A stretch of DNA of 6,003 bases from an uncultured Collinsella sp. (GTDB taxonomy: Bacteria; Actinomycetota; Coriobacteriia; Coriobacteriales; Coriobacteriaceae). Location of the stretch: the NCBI GenBank assembly GCA_900554465.1, contig USHF01000095.1, positions 1 to 6,003 of the forward strand, in the 5' to 3' direction. Under the pieces are notes generated by a model. That model was given only the letters and a program-made list of their open reading frames with translations. It did not search any database and was not told the DNA's origin. Made by a program: the position numbers and the translations under genes. Of the stretch, positions 1-5,995 are shown piece after piece (the stretch's first letter is position 1; every line of letters starts with the position of its first letter).

Positions 1-72
1 CCTTTGTGGTGGCTTGGGCACTTTGGCGTCAATGTTATGGCATCGCAGCGAGCCGGTTCCAAGTGCCCCAGG

Positions 73-92
73 TCGCCCCGAAAGAGGGGCGA
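73..92. repeat. Perfect 7-bp hairpin, 6-base loop
   Basis: TCGCCCC (73-79) and GGGGCGA (86-92) are exact reverse complements around the loop GAAAGA. A second copy of the right arm, GAGGGGCGA, occurs at 122-130. The left arm could therefore pair with either copy but not both at once. Confidence 0.6.
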
Positions 93-93
93 T

Positions 94-109
94 GCGTACT
101 TTGGTACGC
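94..109. repeat. Perfect 6-bp hairpin, 4-base loop
   Basis: GCGTAC (94-99) and GTACGC (104-109) are exact reverse complements around TTTG. The hairpin starts one base after the 73-92 hairpin. It would sit inside the larger loop if the 73-79 arm paired with 124-130 instead. Confidence 0.55.
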
Positions 110-164
110 GAGCGACGGCTTGAGGGGCGAGATGGGGTGCTTGGGGCCGGCGCAGCGTCGACCC

Positions 165-1466
165 CTAAAGATGATCTTGGATCAGGTCGCAGATGGCTCG
201 GGCGTCGTTGATGTTGATGGCTCGGGTCGCGAAGCCGGCATCGAAGGCCTGGCGTGCAAGGGCCTCATTGCAGGCAAGGGCCAGCGTGTGGCCATCGACC
301 AGGTCGAGTGAGCTCTTGCCGCGCAGACGGTCGACACCGGAGCGCGCGACCACGATGTTGTCGAAGCCCTCGGTCTTGTAGCCCTCAATGATCACCACGT
401 CGACATCGTTGTAGCGCGACAGCAGCTCGCGCGCGGGCATCTCGTCCTCCTCGCGCGTGTCGGCGTACTCCGCCCAGCGCGTGGCACAGATGAGGCCCAC
501 GTGCTTGGATCCGGCCTGGTGATGGCGCCACGTATCCTTAGCGGGCACGTCGATATCAAAGCCGTGATGCCCGTGATGCTTGAGCGAGCCCACGCGCAGG
601 CCGCGGCGGGTGAGCTCGGCGATAACCTTCTCGACGAGCGTGGTCTTGCCCGAGTTTTGGTAGCCGATAAACGCGATCGCGGGGACGGCCGGGGCCGGAG
701 CTGCGGACGCGACGGCGACAGGCGCGCTTGCGGGTGCGGCACCGTCAGCGGCCACAGCCTCAACAGCAGCGGCCTGACGCTCTGCACGATCCCACACACC
801 CGAGCGGCCACCTTCCTTGTGCAGCAGGCGCACGTCGACGATCTCCATGCCGCGGTCGACCGCCTTGCACATGTCGTAGATCGTGAGGCACGCGGCACTC
901 GCGCCGGTCAGGGCCTCCATCTCGATGCCGGTCTTGCCCGTCACACCAGCTGTAACCAGTACGTGAAAGCCAACCTGCCCGTCCACGCGCGCCGGCGCCC
1001 AGCCCTCGGGCACGTCCTCGGCTGGCGTCCCCACCGGAGCGATGGGCGCAATGTCGCACTTGCTCTTGGTAATGAGCAGCGGATGGCACATGGGGATGAT
1101 GTCGCTCGTGCGCTTGATGGCCATGATGCCCGCCACGCGCGCACAAGCAAGCACATCGCCCTTTTTAGCGCGGTCCTGCAGCACCATGGCCTGCGTCTCG
1201 GGGTGCATGAGGATGGTGCCCTCGGCGATGGCAATGCGATGGGTCTCGGCCTTGTCGGACACGTCCACCATACGCACCTCGCCCTTGGCGTCCACGTGCG
1301 TGAGCTCGTCGCGACGGGCGTCACGGGCGGGCTCGGTGGCAGCACCGGCAGTCGGCTGCGCGGACGCGTCGGCGTTGCCAGCATTCGCCGCAGCCGTGAC
1401 TTTGTGGGCAGACATCGCGGCCCTGCGAGCGGCCTTGGTGGCATCGGCGTACCTGCTCTTGGCCAT
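165..1466 (-). CDS. moaC-mobB: Fused cyclic pyranopterin monophosphate synthase (MoaC) and MobB protein
   Basis: The 433-residue protein joins two molybdenum cofactor enzymes. Residues 1-54 are an alanine-rich, poorly ordered-looking N-terminal extension. Residues about 55-228 are MoaC, which converts the MoaA product 3',8-cH2GTP to cPMP. MCHPL (126-130), YDMCKAV (197-203) and KEGGRSG (217-223) are present, and K102, D198 and K201 align with catalytic K51, D128 and K131 of E. coli MoaC. An Ala/Pro linker spans about 231-262. Residues about 263-433 are MobB, a GTP-binding accessory protein for guanine dinucleotide attachment: Walker A GYQNSGKT (268-275), LKHHGHHGFDIDVPAKD (295-311) and VVIIEGYK (357-364). 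I chose the ATG at 1466 because GGAGGA lies 7 bases upstream; an in-frame start at 1511 would overlap moaA. The gene starts 4 bases after moaA ends, so the two are almost certainly co-transcribed. The partner MobA is not in the window. Confidence 0.93.
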   Translation of the reverse strand: MAKSRYADATKAARRAAMSAHKVTAAANAGNADASAQPTAGAATEPARDARRDELTHVDAKGEVRMVDVSDKAETHRIAIAEGTILMHPETQAMVLQDRAKKGDVLACARVAGIMAIKRTSDIIPMCHPLLITKSKCDIAPIAPVGTPAEDVPEGWAPARVDGQVGFHVLVTAGVTGKTGIEMEALTGASAACLTIYDMCKAVDRGMEIVDVRLLHKEGGRSGVWDRAERQAAAVEAVAADGAAPASAPVAVASAAPAPAVPAIAFIGYQNSGKTTLVEKVIAELTRRGLRVGSLKHHGHHGFDIDVPAKDTWRHHQAGSKHVGLICATRWAEYADTREEDEMPARELLSRYNDVDVVIIEGYKTEGFDNIVVARSGVDRLRGKSSLDLVDGHTLALACNEALARQAFDAGFATRAININDARAICDLIQDHL

Positions 1467-1470
1467 ATAA

Positions 1471-2526
1471 TCATCCTCCGATTTGGGACATAAATCGTTG
1501 CGTGCCCTCAATTATCGCGTGTTCCTGCGGTTTGTGGGCCACAGCATCGCGCCAAATCGAAAGTACCTGCATATCATCACCACGGCGCAGCGCCTCACGC
1601 ACCGAATACTCGGCATCGCTGAACAGGCACGGACGCACGTTGCCATCGGCCGTCAGGCGCAGACGGTTGCAGTTCGCACAAAAATGATTGGACATGGCGC
1701 TGATGAAGCCGACCGTTCCCGCCGCACCCGGAAAGCGCCAGTAGCGCGCAGGGCCCGCGCCGGCAGGAGCGTCGTTGATGCCGAGCGGCTCGAGGTCGCC
1801 CAGTCCCACCGCGGCGGCCCCGGCATTGATGCGCGCCCGCAGCTCGTCGCTCGGCACGGTGTCGCTCGCATCCCACAGCGCCGGATTGAGCGCGGGCGCA
1901 TGCGGGTCCACAGCGCAATGCGAGCTCGTATGCTCATCGCCGATGGGCATGTATTCGATAAAGCGCAGGTGAATGGGGCGGTCGACCGTCAGGCGCGCGA
2001 GGGCTGCCACATCCTGGTTGAGCCGGCGCACAACAACGCAGTTGACCTTAACGGGCTCAAAGCCCCAAGCCAGCGCCGCGTCGATGCCAGACATGGTCTG
2101 CTCGAGCCGACCCAGGCGCGTGACCTTTCCAAAGAGCGTAGGGTCGAGTGTGTCGAGCGAGATGTTGACGCGGTTAAGCCCGGCATCTTTGAGCTGCGGT
2201 GCCAACTTGGGCAGCAGGGCGCCATTGGTGGTAAGCGAGATGTCCTCGATCTGCGGGATCGCGCGAATGTCACGAACGAGCGGGATGATACGACGGCTGA
2301 CCAGCGGCTCGCCACCCGTCAGGCGCACGCGGCGAATGCCCTCTCCCGCTACCAAGCGCACAAAGCGGGCGATTTCCTCGGCACTGAGTAGCTCGTCGTG
2401 CGCGCGGGGCGCCACGCCATCGGCCGGCATGCAGTAAATGCAGCGGAAATTGCACTTGTCGGTAACGGCAATGCGCAGGTAGTTGATATCGCGACCAAAG
2501 CCGTCATGTTGCACGTGCCCGTCCAC
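1471..2526 (-). CDS. moaA: GTP 3',8-cyclase MoaA (radical SAM)
   Basis: This 351-residue protein catalyses the first step of molybdenum cofactor synthesis, radical rearrangement of GTP to 3',8-cH2GTP, the substrate of MoaC encoded just downstream. The N-terminal radical SAM cluster motif CNFRCIYC places C25, C29 and C32 on the 4Fe-4S cluster, followed by the SAM-binding GGEP at 71-74. The second, MoaA-specific cluster is seen as HFCANCNRLR with C283 and C286, then C300. The chain ends in Gly-Gly, the conserved MoaA tail needed for activity in characterised homologues. Length is normal for the family. The start is a GTG at 2526, supported by GGGAGGG 4 bases upstream; another GTG at codon 5 is worse spaced. 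It is the first gene of the moaA/moaC-mobB unit. All key residues are intact. Confidence 0.96.
   Translation of the reverse strand: MDGHVQHDGFGRDINYLRIAVTDKCNFRCIYCMPADGVAPRAHDELLSAEEIARFVRLVAGEGIRRVRLTGGEPLVSRRIIPLVRDIRAIPQIEDISLTTNGALLPKLAPQLKDAGLNRVNISLDTLDPTLFGKVTRLGRLEQTMSGIDAALAWGFEPVKVNCVVVRRLNQDVAALARLTVDRPIHLRFIEYMPIGDEHTSSHCAVDPHAPALNPALWDASDTVPSDELRARINAGAAAVGLGDLEPLGINDAPAGAGPARYWRFPGAAGTVGFISAMSNHFCANCNRLRLTADGNVRPCLFSDAEYSVREALRRGDDMQVLSIWRDAVAHKPQEHAIIEGTQRFMSQIGG
1474..1479 (-). promoter_or_regulatory. Ribosome binding site of moaC-mobB, inside the moaA 3' end
   Basis: GGAGGA on the minus strand is exactly the last two sense codons of moaA (Gly-Gly). It lies 7 bases before the ATG at 1466. 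This decides the start of the downstream gene and suggests translational coupling. Confidence 0.8.
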
Positions 2527-2530
2527 GCAG

Positions 2531-2536
2531 CCCTCC
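2531..2536 (-). promoter_or_regulatory. Ribosome binding site supporting the GTG start of moaA
   Basis: The minus strand reads GGAGGG, within a longer GAGGGGAGGG, 4 bases before the GTG at 2526. No ATG is available in this region, so this site is the main argument for the non-ATG start. Confidence 0.7.
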
Positions 2537-2566
2537 CCTCGCGCGGCGTTTTATTCTTCGGAAAAC

Positions 2567-2594
2567 ATAATACCCCACGAGAGAATCATGCCGA
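2567..2594 (-). promoter_or_regulatory. Candidate promoter of the moa operon
   Basis: On the minus strand a TATTAT hexamer (2567-2572, five of six matches to TATAAT) is preceded, 16 bases upstream, by TCGGCA (2589-2594, four of six matches to TTGACA). Transcription would start near 2560, giving a leader of about 35 bases before the moaA GTG. I saw no ModE-like operator or room for a molybdenum cofactor riboswitch in that leader. The call rests on consensus similarity only. Confidence 0.45.
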
Positions 2595-2661
2595 CACCCG
2601 TACGACAGGACAGGCCGCTTCGAGCAAGATCGGCTTCCCAAGCCCATCCTCGGCATACAAT

Positions 2662-2720
2662 CCATCACATCATTCGATGCTTTTCCCGATTTTGGCAAAA
2701 AACGTCGAATGTTGTGATGG
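2662..2720. repeat. 59-base palindromic repeat, copy A
   Basis: This imperfect palindrome has outer arms of 16 bases (2662-2677 and 2705-2720) with one T-T mismatch, a weaker inner stem and an asymmetric centre containing GATTTTGG. It differs from copy B at 3904-3962 at 4 of 59 positions and has the same orientation. It lies 41 bases past the stop of the gene at 2762-3799. Unlike copy B, it has no T-run at either edge, so it is a poor intrinsic terminator candidate. It may still act as a 3' mRNA stabiliser. Confidence 0.85.
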
Positions 2721-2761
2721 TCTACCTGCCCGCAGCGCCCCGTAGAAGGACCAAAGCGCCC

Positions 2762-3799
2762 CTAAAGACCGCCGTCCCAGTGCCGAATCACGAATTCTCG
2801 CAGGTCGTTCTGACGTTTCTGGAACGCTTCGCTTCGGTCGCACTTAAGGCCCATAGCGAGCGCGATGGCGTTCATCGCCCGGTGCAATTGCAGCTGATGG
2901 GCAAACTGAGTCCCGGTGAGGACGATCATCCTAAAGCCCAGCGCGCTCAGCACGGTCATACGCTCCGCATCCGACGCGCTGCGCTGTTTATCAAGATGGT
3001 CCGAGCCGTTGTATTCAATTCCAGTACCGCTCGCAGGCGCATATACGTCGATCTCGAAATACCCGGCCTTTGCGAGATACTTGAACTCGTTGGGAACATC
3101 GACCCTATGGTTGAGCTCGATCTTGGCGTATCCCAGCCCGCCCTGGGAACGTTTTGCTACGACCATGATTGCGGTGGCCGTCTCCATGGGCGACCGCGCG
3201 CCATCGTGCACGCGCTTGATCACGGCGGCCGCGCGTATGGCCCCCTGACGAGATCGGTTCTCATTGCAATAGGCAATCAAATCGGCAACGGTATACCTCT
3301 GCCCCATCTCGACATAATCGTCCGTCGACAGATGATTCAAATGGTATCGGGCGCAGATTTCGTAGCCATATTCCAGCTGCTCGGGCTCGCTCATCCACGA
3401 ACCCGCTTGGACAAAGCACATGACCTCATCAACCACTAGAAGGCCCTCTGCCACCTCAAGAAGATGGTCTGGAGGTACCGGCGCCCCAAACACGTGGCAC
3501 CTAAATTCAGCCGGCGTCGAGCGCTCAAAATCGAAGTTGACGAGCGTGTCGATATAACCGAGCTCTTCTCGTGGAATACCAAGCGAAACCAGATAGTCGG
3601 TAACGATCCCGACTGCCGTCGAAGCCCTCAGCCCCTTGGCATCGAGCCCCAATTTGGGCAGGTCCGCAGTCGGCTCCGCCTCGCTAGCAAGCGAGTCCTC
3701 ATCGTATAGGCTGCTTGCTCGCGAGAGCGGCTCGGACGGGCGCGCCACGTTGTGGTACAGCCAGGCAGTCTTATGGGACAGGACGATCGGCAGGTCCAT
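2762..3799 (-). CDS. AbiEi-antitoxin-like/DUF559-type protein with Vsr-like nuclease fold
   Basis: The 345-residue product is not a named enzyme. Its layout matches the actinobacterial group annotated as AbiEi-antitoxin-like or DUF559 proteins. The start MDLPIVLSHKTAWLYH resembles the opening of that group. The middle (about 83-155) resembles the AbiEi-type region. The C-terminal third looks like a Vsr/PD-(D/E)xK fold: SPMET (203-207, E206), FEIDVY (248-253, D251), GIEYNG (260-265, E262), H268, a D277/R280 helix, and GFRMIVLT (288-295). The usual lysine of the (D/E)xK motif is replaced by asparagine (EYN), as is common in this family, so nuclease activity is unproven. No signal peptide or membrane segment is seen, so it is probably cytoplasmic. 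The ATG at 3799 has GGAGGG 3 bases upstream. No toxin partner (AbiEii) is adjacent. GC is visibly lower than in the neighbours. Defence or regulation is inferred only. Confidence 0.75.
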   Translation of the reverse strand: MDLPIVLSHKTAWLYHNVARPSEPLSRASSLYDEDSLASEAEPTADLPKLGLDAKGLRASTAVGIVTDYLVSLGIPREELGYIDTLVNFDFERSTPAEFRCHVFGAPVPPDHLLEVAEGLLVVDEVMCFVQAGSWMSEPEQLEYGYEICARYHLNHLSTDDYVEMGQRYTVADLIAYCNENRSRQGAIRAAAVIKRVHDGARSPMETATAIMVVAKRSQGGLGYAKIELNHRVDVPNEFKYLAKAGYFEIDVYAPASGTGIEYNGSDHLDKQRSASDAERMTVLSALGFRMIVLTGTQFAHQLQLHRAMNAIALAMGLKCDRSEAFQKRQNDLREFVIRHWDGGL

Positions 3800-3802
3800 G
3801 AG

Positions 3803-3808
3803 CCCTCC
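3803..3808 (-). promoter_or_regulatory. Ribosome binding site of the nuclease-like gene
   Basis: The minus strand reads GGAGGG 3 bases before the ATG at 3799, or GGAGG with 4-base spacing. This is close but usable, and the next in-frame ATG (residue 127) is far inside the protein. I could not find a convincing promoter between this site and copy B of the repeat. Confidence 0.6.
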
Positions 3809-3898
3809 AATGGAGTCGGATAACCAACCTTATTCCCCTGCCCACGGGTCCGCACACCTTCGTGCACAAGAAAGCGATTCCACCCGATCGAGTGGCAG

Positions 3899-3962
3899 AA
3901 AAACCATCACAACATTCGATGCTTTTCTCGATTTTGGCGAAAAACGTCGAGTGTTGTGATGG
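3899..3962 (-). terminator. Intrinsic terminator of the ABC exporter gene
   Basis: Read on the minus strand, a long hairpin (16-bp outer stem with one imperfect pair, extended by an inner stem of about 8 bp) is directly followed by TTTTT (3899-3903). It starts 53 bases after the exporter's stop codon. On the plus strand only TTT follows, so termination in that direction would be weak. The hairpin coincides with repeat copy B. Confidence 0.7.
3904..3962. repeat. 59-base palindromic repeat, copy B
   Basis: This is the same element as 2662-2720, same orientation and length, with 55 of 59 positions identical including the centre. The outer arms are 3904-3919 and 3947-3962. The inner arms continue to about 3927 and 3939, leaving an 11-base loop. 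The flanks of the two copies are unrelated and show no obvious target-site duplication. Identity through the loop is more than terminator function requires, which points to a dispersed repeat family such as a REP or MITE-like element. Confidence 0.85.
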
Positions 3963-4015
3963 TTTGAGGCTAGGTGAGGGGGCACGGAGGGCTCAAAGCA
4001 TCGTGCTCGAACGGG

Positions 4016-5914
4016 TTAATCCAGCTCTTTTAAGCCATGCGCGAGCTGCCAGTATTCGCCGTGCTGGGCGAGCAGCTCTTCGTGCGTGCCACGCTCGATG
4101 ATACGGCCGTGCTCGAGGACCATGATCGCGTCGGCATCGCGCACGGTGGACAGGCGGTGCGCGATCATAAACGTGGTGCGTCCGCGCATGATGCGGTCCA
4201 TACCGCGCTCGATAAGCTTTTCGGTACGCGTGTCGATGGAGCTCGTGGCCTCGTCCAAGATGAGCACCGGCGGATCGGCCACGGCAACGCGCGCGATAGC
4301 GAGCAGCTGGCGTTGGCCCTGCGACAGGTTGGCGCCGTCGGCCGTGACCGGCGTGTCGTACCCTCTAGGCAGGCGGCGGATAAACGAGTCAGCGCAGGCT
4401 GCCTCGGCAGCGGCGCGCACTTCCTCGTCGGTCGCGTCGAGCTTGCCAAAGCGGATGTTCTGCGCAATGGTGCCGCTAAACAGGTGTGTGTCCTGCAGCA
4501 CAATGCCGAGCGACCCGCGCAGGCTGGCCTTGGCAATGTGCTTGACGTCGATGCCGTCGTACGTGATCTCGCCGTCATCGACCTCGTAGAAGCGGTTGAT
4601 GAGGTTGGTGATGGTCGTCTTTCCGGCGCCCGTCGAGCCCACAAACGCGATCTTTTGCCCCGGCTTGGCAAACAGGTTGAGGTCCGTGAGCACACGGGTG
4701 CCCGGCACGTAGGAAAAGTTCACGGCATGGAAGCGCACGTCGCCGGCAAGCGGGACCAAGCCGCACGTGAGCTCGGTACCGTCGGCAGCCACCGCACGGC
4801 CCGACTCATTAACGGCAGCCACATCATGCAGATGCCCGTACGCGCCCACGCCCTGGCCCTCGGGAATCTTCCATGCCCACGCAGCGTCGCCCGTCTGCAC
4901 CAGCTGCACGCAACCCTCGTCCACCTCGGGCTCAAGATCCATGGCCGCAAACAGGCGCTCAGCGCCGGCCAACGCGTTGAGCAAGAAGTTGCCAAGCTGC
5001 GTAAACTGGTTGATGGGCATGGCCGCCTGGCGTACAAAGACCAGATAGCTCGCGAGCGCACCTACATCGGCGAGTCCCTTGATGCAGAGCATGCCGCCCG
5101 CCACGGCGACGATGGCATAGTTGACGTAGCCAATCACGACGGTCATGGGCACCATGGAGTTGGCATAGCTCACGGCGGCGGTGCCGGTACGGCGAAGCTC
5201 GTCGTTGCGGCAGGCGAAGCCGGCAACATTCGCTGCCTCGCGGTTAAAGACCTTGATGACCTTTTGGCCCGAGACCATCTCTTCGATATATCCGTCCAAG
5301 TCGCCAAGCGATGCCTGCTGGGCGGCAAAGAAGCGCTTAGAGCGCGCGCCCGAGTAGCGCGCATACAGCACAATGGCCGCATCGCACACGAGCGTGATAA
5401 TCGTGAGCTGCCAGTTGAGGATGATGAGCATGGCCGTGGTGCCCACAACCTGAATGGCGGCCTGAATCACGTTGGCAAAGCTGTTGTTGAGCGCCTCGGA
5501 GACGGTGTCGACGTCGTTGGTGAAAAAGCTCATGATGTCGCCCGAGCGCGTGCTGTCAAAATAACCGAGCGGCAGCGTCTGGATGTGCGCGAACAGGTCG
5601 CGACGAATATCGGAGACCACGCGCTGGGCCGCGCGCACCATAATCTGCGAGTAGCCCAGAGCCGAGAGCACGCCCGCGGCGTAGATGATCGCCGTCAGGA
5701 TGACCTGCTTGGCGAGCAGTTCCTCCCCGCCCGTGGCCAAACCGTTAACGATGGGGCGCACCATGTAGGTGCCGGCGAGGCTCGCGATGGCGGCGACGGA
5801 GGCGAGCACGCCCACCGCGAGCAACGAGAACTTGGCATGCCCCATGTAGGAGAGCAGGCGGCGAAGCGTCTGCGTCAGATTGGTGGGACGGGCCTGAACG
5901 GATGTCTTAGGCAT
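4016..5914 (-). CDS. Type I ABC exporter half-transporter (fused permease and ATPase)
   Basis: The 632-residue protein is a multidrug/lipid-type (MsbA-like) half-exporter with a six-helix membrane domain followed by a nucleotide-binding domain. Hydrophobic segments lie near 30-52, 68-88, 145-165, 167-185, 255-275 and 280-297. In the ATPase, Walker A is GSTGAGKTT (426-434), the Q-loop is Q474, the signature is LSQGQ (530-534, a common variant of LSGGQ), Walker B ends LILDEATSS with D554 and catalytic E555, and the H-loop is H586. All look active. An unusual loop of about 60 residues (roughly 331-391) joins the two domains. The substrate cannot be told. I chose the ATG at 5914, with AAGGGGG 8 bases upstream. 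The open frame runs to 5977, but that extension begins with residues encoded by adapter sequence. Such genes often follow a partner half-transporter, which would lie beyond the contig end. Confidence 0.93.
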   Translation of the reverse strand: MPKTSVQARPTNLTQTLRRLLSYMGHAKFSLLAVGVLASVAAIASLAGTYMVRPIVNGLATGGEELLAKQVILTAIIYAAGVLSALGYSQIMVRAAQRVVSDIRRDLFAHIQTLPLGYFDSTRSGDIMSFFTNDVDTVSEALNNSFANVIQAAIQVVGTTAMLIILNWQLTIITLVCDAAIVLYARYSGARSKRFFAAQQASLGDLDGYIEEMVSGQKVIKVFNREAANVAGFACRNDELRRTGTAAVSYANSMVPMTVVIGYVNYAIVAVAGGMLCIKGLADVGALASYLVFVRQAAMPINQFTQLGNFLLNALAGAERLFAAMDLEPEVDEGCVQLVQTGDAAWAWKIPEGQGVGAYGHLHDVAAVNESGRAVAADGTELTCGLVPLAGDVRFHAVNFSYVPGTRVLTDLNLFAKPGQKIAFVGSTGAGKTTITNLINRFYEVDDGEITYDGIDVKHIAKASLRGSLGIVLQDTHLFSGTIAQNIRFGKLDATDEEVRAAAEAACADSFIRRLPRGYDTPVTADGANLSQGQRQLLAIARVAVADPPVLILDEATSSIDTRTEKLIERGMDRIMRGRTTFMIAHRLSTVRDADAIMVLEHGRIIERGTHEELLAQHGEYWQLAHGLKELD

Positions 5915-5962
5915 GGCGCTCACCCCCTTCCAAGGTCGATCCGCTGGGGACGGAAGAAAACG
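5907..5962 (-). CDS. Possible 3' end of an upstream gene, truncated
   Basis: One minus-strand frame stays open from the last genomic base (5962) to a TAA at 5907-5909. It ends in GGERHA and overlaps the exporter start by 8 bases. A second frame is also open and stops at a TGA just before the ATG. Either could be the tail of a co-transcribed gene, plausibly a partner half-transporter. Fewer than 20 residues remain, so neither can be identified and the call is tentative. Confidence 0.2.
5923..5929 (-). promoter_or_regulatory. Ribosome binding site of the ABC exporter
   Basis: The minus strand reads AAGGGGG with 8 bases to the ATG at 5914. This supports that start over the in-frame codons further up, which run into adapter. 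An in-frame GTG three codons earlier overlaps the site and is less likely. Confidence 0.6.
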
Positions 5963-5995
5963 CTGTCTCTTATACACATCTGACGCTGCCGACGA
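5963..5995. other. Nextera Read 1 transposase adapter (sequencing artefact)
   Basis: These 33 bases match the reverse complement of the Illumina Nextera Read 1 adapter from end to end. They begin CTGTCTCTTATACACATCT, the mosaic end, and finish GACGCTGCCGACGA. This is library-construction sequence left on the contig. Genomic sequence ends at 5962. Translated on the minus strand, it gives the false N-terminus MYKRQ on the exporter frame. Confidence 0.97.

Larger units (their letters stand above)
1..164. other. Structured intergenic region downstream of moaC-mobB
   Basis: No convincing gene lies here; the short open frames have no good ribosome binding site or recognisable product. The stretch is dense in inverted repeats. 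GGGCACTT at 16-23 pairs with AAGTGCCC at 61-68. TCGCCCC at 73-79 pairs with GGGGCGA at 86-92. GCGTAC at 94-99 pairs with GTACGC at 104-109. GCCCCAG at 65-71 can pair with TTGGGGC at 141-147 with one wobble. No T-run follows the hairpins in either direction, so it is not a classic intrinsic terminator. It could be the 3' end of the moa transcript, a leader for a gene further left, or a dispersed repeat; the sequence does not decide between these. Confidence 0.55.

Noticed and set aside
501..1493. A 330-residue plus-strand open frame opposite moaC-mobB
   Set aside because: Rich in His, Arg and Gly with no recognisable motif, and antisense to a well-supported gene. It is a compositional shadow.
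1467..1511. N-terminal extension of moaC-mobB starting at 1511
   Set aside because: It would overlap moaA by 41 bases without its own binding site, whereas the ATG at 1466 has GGAGGA at ideal spacing.
2527..2661. Possible molybdenum cofactor riboswitch upstream of moaA
   Set aside because: The predicted leader is only about 35 bases and shows no extended conserved stem architecture, too short for that riboswitch class.
2721..2746. Small inverted repeat TCTAC/GTAGA past the nuclease-like gene
   Set aside because: Only 5 bp around a 16-base loop, with no T-run. This is within chance expectation.
2483..3439. A 318-residue plus-strand open frame across repeat copy A and the nuclease-like gene
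   Set aside because: It passes through the palindrome and is antisense to the better-supported gene, with no domain signal.
2662..3962. Two repeats as a CRISPR array or transposon ends
   Set aside because: There are only two copies 1.2 kb apart in direct orientation, with no spacers, no transposase between them and no visible target duplication. This fits neither a CRISPR array nor inverted transposon ends.
5915..5977. N-terminal extension of the exporter beginning MYKRQR
   Set aside because: The first five codons come from Nextera adapter, and the ATG at 5914 has a suitable ribosome binding site.
4037..5983. A 648-residue open frame on the plus strand opposite the exporter gene
   Set aside because: It is antisense to a gene with all ABC motifs intact, has no recognisable domains, and its C-terminus runs into adapter. 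Long antisense frames are expected in GC-rich coding DNA.
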